A stretch of 64,000 nucleotides of DNA from Pararge aegeria (lineage: Eukaryota; Arthropoda; Insecta; Lepidoptera; Nymphalidae): the NCBI RefSeq assembly GCF_905163445.1, contig NC_053205.1:186001-250000 (forward strand), in the 5' to 3' direction. Position 1 is the first letter of the stretch, and the number at the start of each line of letters is the position of its first letter. A program made the position numbers and the translations under genes. Under the pieces are notes generated by a model that searched no databases, was not told the origin of the DNA, and saw only the letters and a list, made by a program, of their open reading frames with translations. This document shows, piece after piece, positions 1-10,017 of the stretch.

Positions 1-813
1 TAAGGCTGCAATCGGATTCCGACGCCGCCTCTTCAGTTCCACTCCTCTTCTTCCTCCCCCCTTCTCCTACATCCATCCAAAATTTCCCCCCCAATCCTAA
101 CTCTTCCTCCTTACGCATATCTCTTTCGTGCTTTTCTGCTAAAAGTTCGCACCTCTCTAAGGCAACGACCAATTCTTTCCCCCCTTGCACGTTTCCATCT
201 ATCACTAAACCCCCCACAATCTTCTCCTCTTCCTTACGAACGGTGGCCCCCCCGTATACATGGGGCCGATGCGCCACTAGTGACGCACCAAGGGATTCCC
301 CCTCGCGGGGACCCTCCCGGGTAGATTTTTTCACAATTCGTACTTCCATTTTTGTTTTTGGGCCTAATGGGGACCCTGCCCAGACACCCTAGTGGCTGCA
401 CTCCCAGCAACCATGCATCCCATCGGCGGGCATCAAACCTTAGAATTGGGGTAATTTTTTATAGAGGTTGTCTTCCTCGCAGCCCCACGCTCAGTGCGCG
501 GGACCCCCGGTTCCGCTCAGTGCGGATTACGGGTTGCCCGACGGTGGCCGAAGCCAGCGCTCACCGGCCATGAAGACCGAAGAGCCCGCCGCGCTGGGCG
601 TTTCCACCCACACCGGTGATTTTATACCGAGGTTGTCCTTCCTCACGGCCTGTAAGGCCCCACCCTCAGTGGCAGCGCGCAGAAGCGCCCCACCCCGCCT
701 CGTGCTAGTTTTGGTTCGCGCCGGGTTTCCCCGGTACCCCCCATATCTGGGAGGCGTTCCCCTATCCACCACCCGGGGACGCGCCCGATGGGGGACTAGC
801 AACCCCACACGGG
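1..813 (-). mobile_element. TRAS-like retrotransposon B', 5' end only
   Basis: This is the duplicate of the 5' end of element B. Read on the minus strand it starts at about 813 with the family 5' terminus (CCCGTGTGGGGTTGC). It then runs through a 5' UTR of roughly 460 nt and enters ORF1 at the ATG at 347-349. The window edge cuts ORF1 after about 116 codons. The same 5' UTR is recognisable in elements A, B and C. The AT-rich 11 nt 814-824 between the terminus and the telomeric scrap look like untemplated or captured sequence. Confidence 0.85.
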
Positions 814-824
814 CTTATTCATAT

Positions 825-832
825 ACCTAACC
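825..832 (-). repeat. Telomeric-repeat scrap between TRAS elements
   Basis: ACCTAACC, about one and a half CCTAA units, lies between the 5' end of one TRAS-like element and the poly(T) (the minus-strand poly(A) tail) of the next. It marks the former telomeric target. It is the duplicate of 9045-9052. Confidence 0.75.
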
Positions 833-1513
833 TTTTTTTTTTTTTTTTTACTGTACCTCGGCGTAACCGCACTCGTGGCACACCTCTGTGGGCTCACGTC
901 TTGCGACCTTGCACAGATACCTCCCGAAGCATCCGTGCCCAGAGAGGATCTGCACAAGGTGGAAAGACAGAGAGCCGTGCTTCCGGCCCGTCCAGAGCTC
1001 GAGGACGGGCTGGATCGCCTCGATCGTACGGTGGCCGGCCGTCGGCGCAAGAAGCCACTCCCGCCAAAGAGCGACGAGATGGGCCTCCGCCACGATCACT
1101 CACCGGCGCAGGGTGCTCCCCCCTCATCCGGGCATCCACCCTCCGCCAGTATGCGCTCGAGAGCATTTCGGCGTCCAAATCCCATGGCGGGGTCCCCGCC
1201 AATACACAGGCTGCCTCGCACGATATGGTGCGATACCCCCGTATCACTCTCACTGCCATGACCCTCTGCGGTTTTCGCAACAGGGCCCGAGTCAGAGCAG
1301 TCAGAGTGTCCGACCAAACGGGCGCCCCGTAGAGCGCCATGGACCGCACCACGCCCGTGTATAGGCGGCGACACCGCGAGCTCGGTCCGCCCAAGTTTGG
1401 CAGGAGCCGACTCAGGGCTCCAGCGGCTCCCACGAGCTTTGGGAGAAGACGCCGAAAGTGCTCTTCAAACGTCCATCGGCTGTCGAGGACGAGTCCTAGG
1501 TACTTCATCGTAC
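833..1513 (-). mobile_element. TRAS-like element C', 3' end only
   Basis: Duplicate of 9053-9733. A 17-nt poly(T) at 833-849 is the poly(A) tail on the minus strand. It is followed by the end of ORF2, including a C-terminal Cys/His motif (CHECG). The element is cut at 1513 by an errantivirus LTR inserted at GTAC (1510-1513). The tail follows the ORF2 reading frame almost directly, so the usual 3' UTR is missing, consistent with premature polyadenylation or a 3' truncation. Confidence 0.85.
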
Positions 1514-1754
1514 TGTTATCGGGGGTTACACGATTTAAGTTTTAAAAAAAAGATTTATTACTTGCTATAGAAACTTTAATATAAAAAAAAGGAAATAGAA
1601 AATATTAAACAATATGGGATTGGTCAATAAAACACGAGTATTTCCCTTGAATGCCGGTGGAAGACTGACTGTCCCTTTCCATTATATTTGATATGCAATA
1701 GGACTGAGGCATCACTGTCTCAGCATTATTGCTAGCATGGGGAAGGATATAACA
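1514..1754 (-). repeat. Errantivirus LTR (duplicate copy)
   Basis: A 241-bp LTR beginning TGTTATCGGG and ending GGATATAACA as read on the plus strand. It is identical to 9734-9974 and matches the LTRs at 16680-16920, 40976-41215 and 49347-49587. It is the 3' LTR of a minus-strand errantivirus whose body is missing here except for an env tail up to 1913. Confidence 0.92.
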
Positions 1755-1797
1755 ACCCCCATGTTAAGAGGAAACTTACGGAAAGGGTAAGTTTTCG

Positions 1798-3087
1798 TTA
1801 GCCAATGCGTAAGCGAGGTTCGATTGATTGGACTTCAGGGTCGACATTAGAACTTTCTGGGATCGGATCGTCGGATTTCTTAAATAATTTGTAGAAATAC
1901 TTGTGCTTTTTACCTAACCTGCACTCTGTCTGCGGCGCAGCGGTAGGCTTAGTGGTCTTAGTTCCTGCCGCCGAGCGAGTCTTTGCTGGACGCGCAGGCG
2001 AAGGGCCCGCTGATGGCTCATCGGGAGAGCGGCGGGTAACTGCTCCTTTCTTTTTATCAGCCGCGAGTGGCGGCCTCAAAATGGGCTCCTGTGGGAGTCG
2101 CTTTTCCAGCTGCTCGAGGCGGTCATTTACCATCCCCCCGATGGATATAAAGAGATCCCTCTTTAAGGTCTCAAGCATCTCGCCGAGTGCCGGGGAGCTC
2201 TGGGGATCCATGCCCAGATCGGGCTGACCCACTGGTGCAGGGGATTTTTCCCTTGCAGAGAACGCGAACCGGAGGGCCTTGACCTCCGCTCTTAAGGCGG
2301 CCATCTCCTGTCGCATCCTCCTGTTGTCTGCCCGGAGCCTTTGGGCTTCCTCGTCAATCGTCATTGCCTGTAGGGCGTCCATGGCTGCGCGGATTTCTTT
2401 GGTAGCCCGGTTTATTTCACCCTTCACGCCGCCCTTGAGGTTGTTGGACTTCTGAGTCTCGCACGTTATCGAGGAGACCGCACTCCTGGCCCTGTCGATG
2501 AGCTCGTCTTTTGTTGGGCCATATTCGCCATCGGCATTCATGGTCACTTTAGCCCTATTGATAGGACTCCGTTCTCGCACACCTTCATCTACTATTTCAG
2601 CCCGAGCCCTTCCCACTTTAATCTTTGCCTTTGTTGTTACTGCAGACTCAGTCTCAGGCTCCACTGCGACAGCCTTCAACGAGGGCTCTCCTTCTTCCTC
2701 TTCCCGTGAGTCCACCTGATCATGGGGCCGCTTTGATACGGCTCCGGCTACCTTCCAAGGCTCCACTAAGGCCTCCAAAACTCTGTCACTATCGTCTGAA
2801 TCAGTGTCCATTAGAAGCTCATTAACCTTTTCCTCCTCCGTTGGCTTAGGCAGAACAATCTTCAGCCGGTAAGCCTGTCCTTCTCTCTTCCTTCCTCTCT
2901 CTTCCTCTCCTTGCGGGCCTTCTAGCCCTCTAATATTACTATTCTTTCTAATTTTATTTATTTCCATATTTGATCCCACGAGTATGGGGGAAATATTCAG
3001 TCCATCCGGGTGGTGCCCCCTGCACCCAGATAAGCCAAAGCGTAACTCGCCAAAGGGTGTCGGCCGGTACCCTGACGGGGGTCGCAC
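1798..3087 (-). pseudogene. Chimeric ORF: TRAS-like ORF1 (gag) fused to errantivirus env tail
   Basis: A 429-codon open frame on the minus strand. Codons up to about 390 are the ORF1 of a TRAS-like element of a different subfamily (element A). The better start is probably the internal Met at about 2969, where an acidic, charged gag-like region begins. It contains a central region with coiled-coil character (residues about 230-275) and a basic, proline-rich stretch. At 1911-1914 the frame passes without a stop into the last 38 residues of errantivirus env, the cytoplasmic tail that is also present at 10018-10131 and 49190-49303. The fusion coincides with the 8,220-bp duplication junction and with a GGTTAGG telomeric motif. 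The zinc-knuckle region expected at the C-terminus is absent. There is no reason to think the fusion is functional. It is a breakpoint product that happens to stay in frame. Confidence 0.8.
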
Positions 3088-3587
3088 TAGAGACTGAACT
3101 ACCCATCAGCCATGCATCCCCTCGCGGTGCGCCGCCGCTTGGGATTCGGGGTGATTTTTATAGAGGTTTTCTTCCTCGCAGTCCGGCCGGTTAAGGCAAG
3201 ACCCTCGGTCACGTATGGGCCACGAGACATGACCATGACACCTCAGTACGGAATTACGAGCCCGACGGTGGCTAGGCAACAGAGTGTCACCAACGCCTGT
3301 TCAGCGGCAGGGTAAGTGCTCGCCAAACCCATCCTCGCTCCATCTGCTGTGCCCTCTGCAAAAAACAGAGAGCACAGCAGATGGAGCCACGGCCTGTAAG
3401 GCCCCGCCCTCAGTGGCAGCGCACAGAAGCGCCCCACCCTCAGTGGCAGCGCACAGAAGCGCCCCACCCCGCCTCGTGCTAGTTTTGGTTCCCGCCGGGT
3501 TTCCCCGGTACCCCCCATATCTGGGAGGCGTTCCCCTATCCACCACCCGGGGACGCGCCCGATGGGGGACTAGCAACCCCACACGGG
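1914..3587 (-). mobile_element. TRAS-like retrotransposon A, 5' portion
   Basis: Minus-strand element with its 5' end at about 3587, abutting CCTAA repeats. It has a 5' UTR of about 500-620 nt, then ORF1 that is cut at the junction at 1914. The 5' UTR shares blocks with elements B and C (around 3395-3587) but has its own 22-bp hairpin (3337-3387) and a tandemly doubled segment of about 30 bp (about 3407-3466). ORF1 is clearly diverged from that of B and C, so this is a separate subfamily. ORF2 and the 3' UTR are not in the window. Confidence 0.8.
3337..3387. repeat. Long hairpin in the 5' UTR of TRAS-like element A
   Basis: A 22-nt arm at 3337-3358 pairs with 3366-3387, with one wobble position and a 7-nt A-rich loop. 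Elements B and C lack it. It may be a structured leader element or a small foldback insertion. Confidence 0.8.
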
Positions 3588-3601
3588 AACCTAACCTAAC
3601 C
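3588..3601 (-). repeat. Telomeric CCTAA scrap between elements A and B
   Basis: AACCTAACCTAACC separates the 5' end of element A from the poly(T) of element B. On the minus strand the poly(A) tail runs straight into GGTTAGG, as expected for an element targeted to (TTAGG)n. Confidence 0.85.
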
Positions 3602-3641
3602 TTTTTTTTTTTTTTTAACGCTGGGAAATGCGTTTATGCAT

Positions 3642-3687
3642 CCCCTCCGGAAACAGCGCATCTGAAGCTGCGCCGTTTCCGGAGGGG
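3642..3687 (-). other. Hairpin in the 3' UTR of TRAS-like element B
   Basis: An 18-nt arm at 3642-3659 pairs with 3670-3687 with one mismatch and a 10-nt loop, about 25 nt from the poly(A) tail. The stem is GC-rich (CCCCTCCGGAAAC). R1-clade reverse transcriptases recognise structured 3' UTRs, so this is a candidate recognition element. It is missing from element C, whose tail starts earlier. Confidence 0.7.
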
Positions 3688-3756
3688 TATGTGGGACTCA
3701 CCGGCATAAAGCGGCCAGAATACCCACTAAAACCCAGCGATGTTCCTACTCGTCGC

Positions 3757-4785
3757 CTAGTGACTGGGACATGGGAACATCCCAGAGAGGATCTGCACAA
3801 GGTGGAAAGACAGAGAGCCGTGCTTCCGGCCCGTCCAGAGCTCGAGGACGGGCTGGATCGCCTCGATCGTACGGTGGCCGGCCGTCGGCGCAAAAAGCCG
3901 CTCCCGCCAAAGAGCGACGAGATGGGCCTCCGCCGTCGACCGCCACGCACGATCACTCACCGGCGCAGGGTGCTCCCCCCTCATCCGGGCATCCACCCTC
4001 CGCCAGTATGCGCTCGAGAGCATTTCGGCGTCCAAATCCCATGGCGGGGTCCCCGCCAATACACAGGCTGCCTCGCACGATATGGTGCGATACCCCCGTA
4101 TCACTCTCACTGCCATGACCCTCTGCGGTTTTCGCAACAGGGCCCGAGTCAGAGCAGTCAGAGTGTCCGACCAAACGGGCGCCCCGTAGAGCGCCATGGA
4201 CCGCACCACGCCCGTGTATAGGCGGCGACACCGCGAGCTCGGTCCGCCCAAGTTTGGCAGGAGCCGACTCAGGGCTCCAGCGGCTCCCACGAGCTTTGGG
4301 AGAAGACGCCGAAAGTGCTCTTGAAACGTCCATCGGCTGTCGAGGACGAGTCCTAGGTACTTCATCGTACGCTCAACACCGATGGAAACTCCACCCACCA
4401 CCAATTCAGACCGGGCAGGGGGCGCTCTTCGAGGCCCATGAAAGCACAGGGCCTCAGATTTGTGCAAGGCTACCTCCAGACCCAAAGTTCGAATTCTGGC
4501 TACGATATGGGCCACGCCGGCTGTGGCCCTACACCGAGCCTCTCGGAAGTTGCTGCCGCGAGCCGTCAGGAGGGTATCGTCGGCGTAGCAGATCACGTCC
4601 ACGCCCCCCAGAACGGCTCCGCGCAGCACCCAGTCGTACCCGATGTTCCACAGGAGAGCCGAGAGACGGTTCGTGGGCCGGGCGTCCGTCCTTCCGGAGC
4701 ATAACCAGTTTCCCTCTCTTCCACTCTCCCGGAAACTGACCCTGCTCGAGACATGCACTAAACAAGGCCCGGACCCACGACTCAA
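3757..4785 (-). pseudogene. TRAS-like ORF2, C-terminal part (element B)
   Basis: Open frame holding the end of the reverse transcriptase and the region after it. It includes the catalytic YADD motif (followed by TLLTARGSN) soon after its N-terminus, then the thumb and connection (MKYLGLVLDSRWTFQEHF), and stops at 3757. It is in a different frame from the upstream half because about 413 bp (compare 17213-17625 of element C) have been replaced by a few bases near 4659-4664. The C-terminal Cys/His motif present in element C is lost: the frame leaves the homology after ILSG. The uncut CGTACG at 4366-4371 is the site where an errantivirus inserted in element C. Confidence 0.8.
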
Positions 4786-6166
4786 GCGGCCCTAAGGCTA
4801 GAGCCCAGGCACGGCCAGGGATGCCGTCGGGGCCTGGGGCGGTGTTTCTCGCGCGCATGCGCAGCACCGCCGCCCACAACTCTCCCTCTGTGACTGCGAG
4901 CGCGCCCGGGTTCCAGTCTCCCTCTACAATGGGAGGCGCCATACGAGGAGCCTCGCGTTCGACTCTGTTTGGAAACAGAGCCGCAACCACCGACTCCAAG
5001 ACAAGAGGCTGGAGACTCTTCGTGAGTGGAGGGGCCCAAGACCGGAGTTTCTTACGGACGGCCTTGTATGGCCTTCCGAATGGGTCACCATCCAATGTCT
5101 CCAGCATCTCGTCATCAGCCAGATCTTTGGCAACGCCGATGGCCGTACGCAACAATCTAACCGCGTCCCTGTAGAGGGAGTAGAGCCGCTCTTCTTCCAT
5201 CAAGTGGCGTCTTCTTCGCCGGCGGCAACGGGTGTATTGGCGTCTCGCCGCCACGCAAGATCTGCGCAGCAACGTGAGCTCTCCCGACCACCAATACACC
5301 GCTCGCTTCGAGGGGACAGAGTGTACTCTCGGCATGGCCCCGTCGCAGATATGTGACATTGCCACGCCGAGACGTGCCACTTCCCCTTCCACTTCTACCA
5401 AGTTGCCCTCTCGAGGTGCGGAAAACCACGCCTCGACGAGGGCAACCTCGACCAAAAAGTCCCGGTCAATGCGCGACAGCGACCAACGAGGACCGTCCCC
5501 TCGCAAGGGGGTTGGACCGCTCGGGAATACTGAACTTGCGGAGATGCCGAACCTCAAGTATCTGTGGTCCGACAACGTCTCCACGTTCTCCAGCACCTCC
5601 CAGCCCCGAACACGGCGCGCCAGGGCAGCATCTGCAAAAGTGACGTCCACAATGGAGCCACCCTGTTGCCGCACGCATGTGTTGACTGACCCTCGGTTTA
5701 AGACCGTGAGGCCAGTCGCTGTAGCCCATTCCTCCAGCTCTCGTCCACGCGGATCCGTCGCTGGACACCCCCATGCCACAGATTTAGCATTAAGGTCCCC
5801 AGCGACAAGAACGCGGCCGGAGCGTCTTCTGTTTATAAGGACGCCGACTTCAGCAAGAAACTGCTCGAAGTCAGCGAGACTCTTATTCGGCGAGAAGTAC
5901 ACTCCAACCACCATTACGTCGTCAATAAAGGCCGAGACGTATCCCCGACCTCGCACTACATTAACGAAGGCCGGGGAGCCCACTATGGACCGGGACGTCA
6001 TGGCTACAACTCCGTCCGTATCTCCCACCCAATTATCCCCAGAAGGGACGCGGTAGGGCTCAGCTACCACGGCTACGTGGATCGACCACTCCGCCATGCT
6101 TTGGAAAAGGAGGTCCTGAGCTCTGGCGCAGTGGTTGATATTCGCCTGGAGGAGGTTCAGGTCCAT
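4529..6166 (-). pseudogene. TRAS-like ORF2, endonuclease and N-terminal RT (element B)
   Basis: The ATG at 6164-6166 overlaps the second of two tandem stops of the ORF1 frame (TAATAATG). Residues 1-230 form an apurinic-type endonuclease: LQANINH near the start, AEPY near residue 36, GDLNAKS near 123 and SDHRY near 200. These are the metal- and phosphate-binding motifs that nick telomeric DNA in this family. The reverse transcriptase begins around residue 400 (ARNTAPGPDGIPGRAW) and is cut off after GRPAHEPS by the 0.41-kb deletion, which removes catalytic motif A and the PQGS motif. The rest of the frame to 4529 is out-of-frame readthrough. The endonuclease looks intact, but the element cannot retrotranspose by itself. 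Confidence 0.85.
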
Positions 6167-6241
6167 TATTAGTCTTCGGCCATTGGAACCTCCTCAGTCC
6201 CCTGCTGCGTTTCCGCTTGCTGAGGTGAGCAAGAAGACTGC

Positions 6242-8569
6242 TCAGTAGCCTGGGCTGCCTTCCCTCTCTTCTTCTTGCCCTTCTGTGGGGATACGCAGGA
6301 CTTGCTGCCCACGCGATGTTCTGCCGGTTTTGACCACGCAATGTGGTGAAGCGGAGCATTCACGGGCCTTATGACCCGGTCGGCCGCAGCGATAGCACAA
6401 ACCACTGCGGTCGACCCCTGCCTTGCACTGGGCACCCATGTGCCCCGGTGCCAGGCACCGATAGCACATCAGGGGCCGGGCGTCCAGCAACTTTACTTGG
6501 GCCGACACCCATCCCACGAGGAGCCTTCCTCCTGCTACTACCTTCTTGGCAGCTGCAACGGGACAGTGCACTAACACTGCCCCTAGCCCGTCGTAGCCAC
6601 TGACAACTTCGCCAGAACGCACTTGCTCGACGGGACATCCTCCTACCGTTGCCACCGCTGCGATAACCTCGGCGCTGGTGACGGAGTCGTCCAGGCCTGT
6701 GATCCGCAGGTCAACAGACTTCGTAGGTCTAGAGACCCGAACGACCTCGTCACCCAAGACCTCTCTGAGCTTTCTAGCCAGGGAGTCCGCCTTCTCAGCA
6801 CTGGAGGCCCCGGGGAATTCGAACAGGCGGCCTCCTGTAGCTGCCTTTCGGAGTCGGACTCCTTGTGCGCCAATGTCTGCTGCATTTATTTTCGCCTTCG
6901 CAGCGGCAATAACTTTTGCATAAGTCGCGCCCCTTTCTTCCGCCCCCGGTTGCAGCGTTAAGATGACTGCTGATGACTGAGGTGTGCGGAGTTTGCTGGC
7001 GCGACTTTTCGCATCAGGTCGCGTCTTGGGACCTACTTTCGTCCATTCCGACGACTGGCTCTTCCCCTGGTGTGGGCCAGCCTCCTGATTCCCGTTCTTC
7101 TTCTTCTTCTTCTTCTTTTTCTTCGTCTCCGCGGAAGGTGGAGTAGAAGAGGAAGTAGAAGGGTCTGTCGTCATCCGTGCCCGTGGCTGACTCCACGAGG
7201 ACCCAGCTGGGCGCTGAGGTGGTGCCGAGGGCGCCTGCCCTGCGAGCCTGCTGTGTTCAGATCGGGCGGGCCCCTTAGGCGCGCTTTCAGTAGGCGGTTT
7301 TGCGGTGCCTGGAGATGGAGATCCCGATGCCGCGGCAGCATATGTGCGCCCGTCTCGCCTTTTGTTGGTCGCCAAAGGCGGCCGGAGGTTCCTCTCTGGG
7401 AGGAGTCTGTCCTCTAGTGACTCCAGGCGGGCATTCAACATTCCTCCGACCTGGACCATCACCGTACGACAAATCTCCTCCAATGAAGGCGCAGCTGGGG
7501 TAACCCCAGGGCGGCCAGTTTTACCTTGTTGAGGAGGACGCATTGCAGGGGGCGCCTTCTCTGTCTTGTCCGGGGAAGAGTGAGCGGAACCCTGCTTCCG
7601 CATACCCTCCATCTCTGTCCGTAATTGGGCCAGCTCTCTGCGGAGGCTAGCCATCTCGGCTTGCAGGCGTGTGTTGTCCGCCTGCAGTCGCCGCGTCTCA
7701 TCCGACACGGTGCGCGACCCGAGGGCTTCTACAGTCTCCTTGATGGAAGCCGCAGCGTCTTTCAGGTCACGCACGAAGGTGCCCTTCAAGTGGGCAGACT
7801 TAGTGGCCACCTTTCTAATAAGGTCCAAGTCTTCCCAGACCTGGTCCTGCAGTCGGGCTGCGGTCTTTTCATCCACACGTTGCCCGAATGGAAATGTCAC
7901 TTCTTTGCGCGCCTCCCGCCGAAAACGGGCGACGGCGGCCTCCTTGAGGAGGTCATCCTCCGCCTTTTGTTTGGCCTGGGCTTTTGCCTCGGCTCTTTTT
8001 TCCATATTAAGGGCCTCCCTGGCCTTGCCAATGCCGACATAACGCCCATGGGTAGGTGGACGCCCTCTACCTCTTACAGGGACTGGTGTCCCCGGCCTTT
8101 TCTCGTCAGTCGACATATCATCGCCCTCACTGAGGCGTGGGCGCTTAACTCCTGTCATACCGGACACTGAAAACACCGCCGACGAGCCTGAGCCCGATCT
8201 GGGCCTGCTCTCGACGGTTATAAGGCTGCAATCGGATTCCGACGCCGCCTCTTCAGTTCCACTCCTCTTCTTCCTCCCCCCTTCTCCTACATCCATCCAA
8301 AATTTCCCCCCCAATCCTAACTCTTCCTCCTTACGCATATCTCTTTCGTGCTTTTCTGCTAAAAGTTCGCACCTCTCTAAGGCAACGACCAATTCTTTCC
8401 CCCCTTGCACGTTTCCATCTATCACTAAACCCCCCACAATCTTCTCCTCTTCCTTACGAACGGTGGCCCCCCCGTATACATGGGGCCGATGCGCCACTAG
8501 TGACGCACCAAGGGATTCCCCCTCGCGGGGACCCTCCCGGGTAGATTTTTTCACAATTCGTACTTCCAT
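6242..8569 (-). pseudogene. TRAS-like ORF1 (gag), frameshifted at the third zinc knuckle (element B)
   Basis: A 775-codon frame starting at the same Met as its homologue in element C. It has an acidic/basic N-terminal half, a helical region around residues 270-330, a proline/serine/lysine-rich linker containing a polylysine run, then a gag core and the nucleic-acid-binding end. Two knuckles are intact: CYRCLAPGHMGAQC and CYRCGRPGHKAREC, both CX2CX4HX4C. Just before the third, about 14 bp present in element C (near 19281-19300) are missing, so the frame ends in unrelated residues at 6242 instead of reaching the stop next to ORF2. ORF1 proteins of this family bind the RNA and carry it to telomeres. 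Confidence 0.85.
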
Positions 8570-9044
8570 TTTTGTTTTTGGGCCTAATGGGGACCCTGCC
8601 CAGACACCCTAGTGGCTGCACTCCCAGCAACCATGCATCCCATCGGCGGGCATCAAACCTTAGAATTGGGGTAATTTTTTATAGAGGTTGTCTTCCTCGC
8701 AGCCCCACGCTCAGTGCGCGGGACCCCCGGTTCCGCTCAGTGCGGATTACGGGTTGCCCGACGGTGGCCGAAGCCAGCGCTCACCGGCCATGAAGACCGA
8801 AGAGCCCGCCGCGCTGGGCGTTTCCACCCACACCGGTGATTTTATACCGAGGTTGTCCTTCCTCACGGCCTGTAAGGCCCCACCCTCAGTGGCAGCGCGC
8901 AGAAGCGCCCCACCCCGCCTCGTGCTAGTTTTGGTTCGCGCCGGGTTTCCCCGGTACCCCCCATATCTGGGAGGCGTTCCCCTATCCACCACCCGGGGAC
9001 GCGCCCGATGGGGGACTAGCAACCCCACACGGGCTTATTCATAT

Positions 9045-9052
9045 ACCTAACC
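9045..9052 (-). repeat. Telomeric-repeat scrap between elements B and C
   Basis: ACCTAACC between the 5' end of element B (plus 11 extra nt, CTTATTCATAT, at 9034-9044) and the 17-nt poly(T) of element C. The extra bases are not telomeric and may be untemplated sequence added at 5' attachment. Confidence 0.75.
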
Positions 9053-9067
9053 TTTTTTTTTTTTTTT

Positions 9068-9733
9068 TTACTGTACCTCGGCGTAACCGCACTCGTGGCA
9101 CACCTCTGTGGGCTCACGTCTTGCGACCTTGCACAGATACCTCCCGAAGCATCCGTGCCCAGAGAGGATCTGCACAAGGTGGAAAGACAGAGAGCCGTGC
9201 TTCCGGCCCGTCCAGAGCTCGAGGACGGGCTGGATCGCCTCGATCGTACGGTGGCCGGCCGTCGGCGCAAGAAGCCACTCCCGCCAAAGAGCGACGAGAT
9301 GGGCCTCCGCCACGATCACTCACCGGCGCAGGGTGCTCCCCCCTCATCCGGGCATCCACCCTCCGCCAGTATGCGCTCGAGAGCATTTCGGCGTCCAAAT
9401 CCCATGGCGGGGTCCCCGCCAATACACAGGCTGCCTCGCACGATATGGTGCGATACCCCCGTATCACTCTCACTGCCATGACCCTCTGCGGTTTTCGCAA
9501 CAGGGCCCGAGTCAGAGCAGTCAGAGTGTCCGACCAAACGGGCGCCCCGTAGAGCGCCATGGACCGCACCACGCCCGTGTATAGGCGGCGACACCGCGAG
9601 CTCGGTCCGCCCAAGTTTGGCAGGAGCCGACTCAGGGCTCCAGCGGCTCCCACGAGCTTTGGGAGAAGACGCCGAAAGTGCTCTTCAAACGTCCATCGGC
9701 TGTCGAGGACGAGTCCTAGGTACTTCATCGTAC
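9068..9733 (-). pseudogene. TRAS-like ORF2 C-terminal fragment (element C)
   Basis: The minus-strand frame continues the ORF2 interrupted at 16921: the post-RT region (MKYLGLVLDSRWTFEEHF) to about 9315, then, after a frameshift relative to element B (a short segment present at about 3943-3953 is missing here), AEAHLVALWREW onward to 9068. It ends with a Cys/His cluster (HGCFGRYLCK then CHECG) typical of the ORF2 C-terminus of R1-clade elements. The stop lies directly against the poly(A) tail. The CGTACG target is interrupted at 9733 by the LTR. Confidence 0.82.
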
Positions 9734-9974
9734 TGTTATCGGGGGTTACACGATTTAAGTTTTAAAAAAAAGATTTATTACTTGCTATAGAAACTTTAAT
9801 ATAAAAAAAAGGAAATAGAAAATATTAAACAATATGGGATTGGTCAATAAAACACGAGTATTTCCCTTGAATGCCGGTGGAAGACTGACTGTCCCTTTCC
9901 ATTATATTTGATATGCAATAGGACTGAGGCATCACTGTCTCAGCATTATTGCTAGCATGGGGAAGGATATAACA
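9734..9974 (-). repeat. 3' LTR of the minus-strand errantivirus
   Basis: 241 bp with TG...CA ends as read on the plus strand. It differs from the 5' LTR at 16680 by a few bases (for example GGGGG against GGAGG near its start), so the copy has some age. Confidence 0.93.
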
Positions 9975-10017
9975 ACCCCCATGTTAAGAGGAAACTTACG
10001 GAAAGGGTAAGTTTTCG

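Larger units (their letters stand above)
1..1913. repeat. Partial first copy of an 8,220-bp tandem duplication
   Basis: Every line I compared from position 1 to 1913 is identical to 8221-10133, a constant offset of 8,220 bp. The copies part at 1914/10134. In the second copy the errantivirus env continues. In the first copy the sequence switches to a TRAS-like ORF1 (from CTAACC at 1914). This is what a window cutting into a tandem array of unit 1914-10133 would show: the end of one unit followed by one whole unit. Either a recent tandem duplication or an assembly-graph loop could produce it, and zero visible divergence over 1.9 kb fits both. Confidence 0.93.
3602..9033 (-). mobile_element. TRAS-like non-LTR retrotransposon B (5.4 kb, defective)
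   Basis: A two-ORF R1-clade element on the minus strand: 5' UTR (about 9033-8570), ORF1 (8569-6242), ORF2 (6166-3757), 3' UTR and 15-nt poly(A) (plus-strand poly(T) 3602-3616). It lies between telomeric CCTAA scraps. Assignment to TRAS rests on the telomeric junctions, the poly(A) tail, an apurinic-type endonuclease opening with LQANINHCARAQ and a three-knuckle gag. Lesions: a short deletion in ORF1 destroys the third knuckle, about 0.41 kb of reverse transcriptase is missing, and the ORF2 C-terminus is lost. SART is the other telomeric family; orientation and the endonuclease favour TRAS, but I could not align it. Confidence 0.85.

Noticed and set aside
527..1261. Many overlapping frames in TRAS 5' and 3' ends, such as 527-808 and 875-1261
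   Set aside because: High GC keeps several frames open. Only the minus-strand frames that match ORF1 or ORF2 are conserved between copies as protein.
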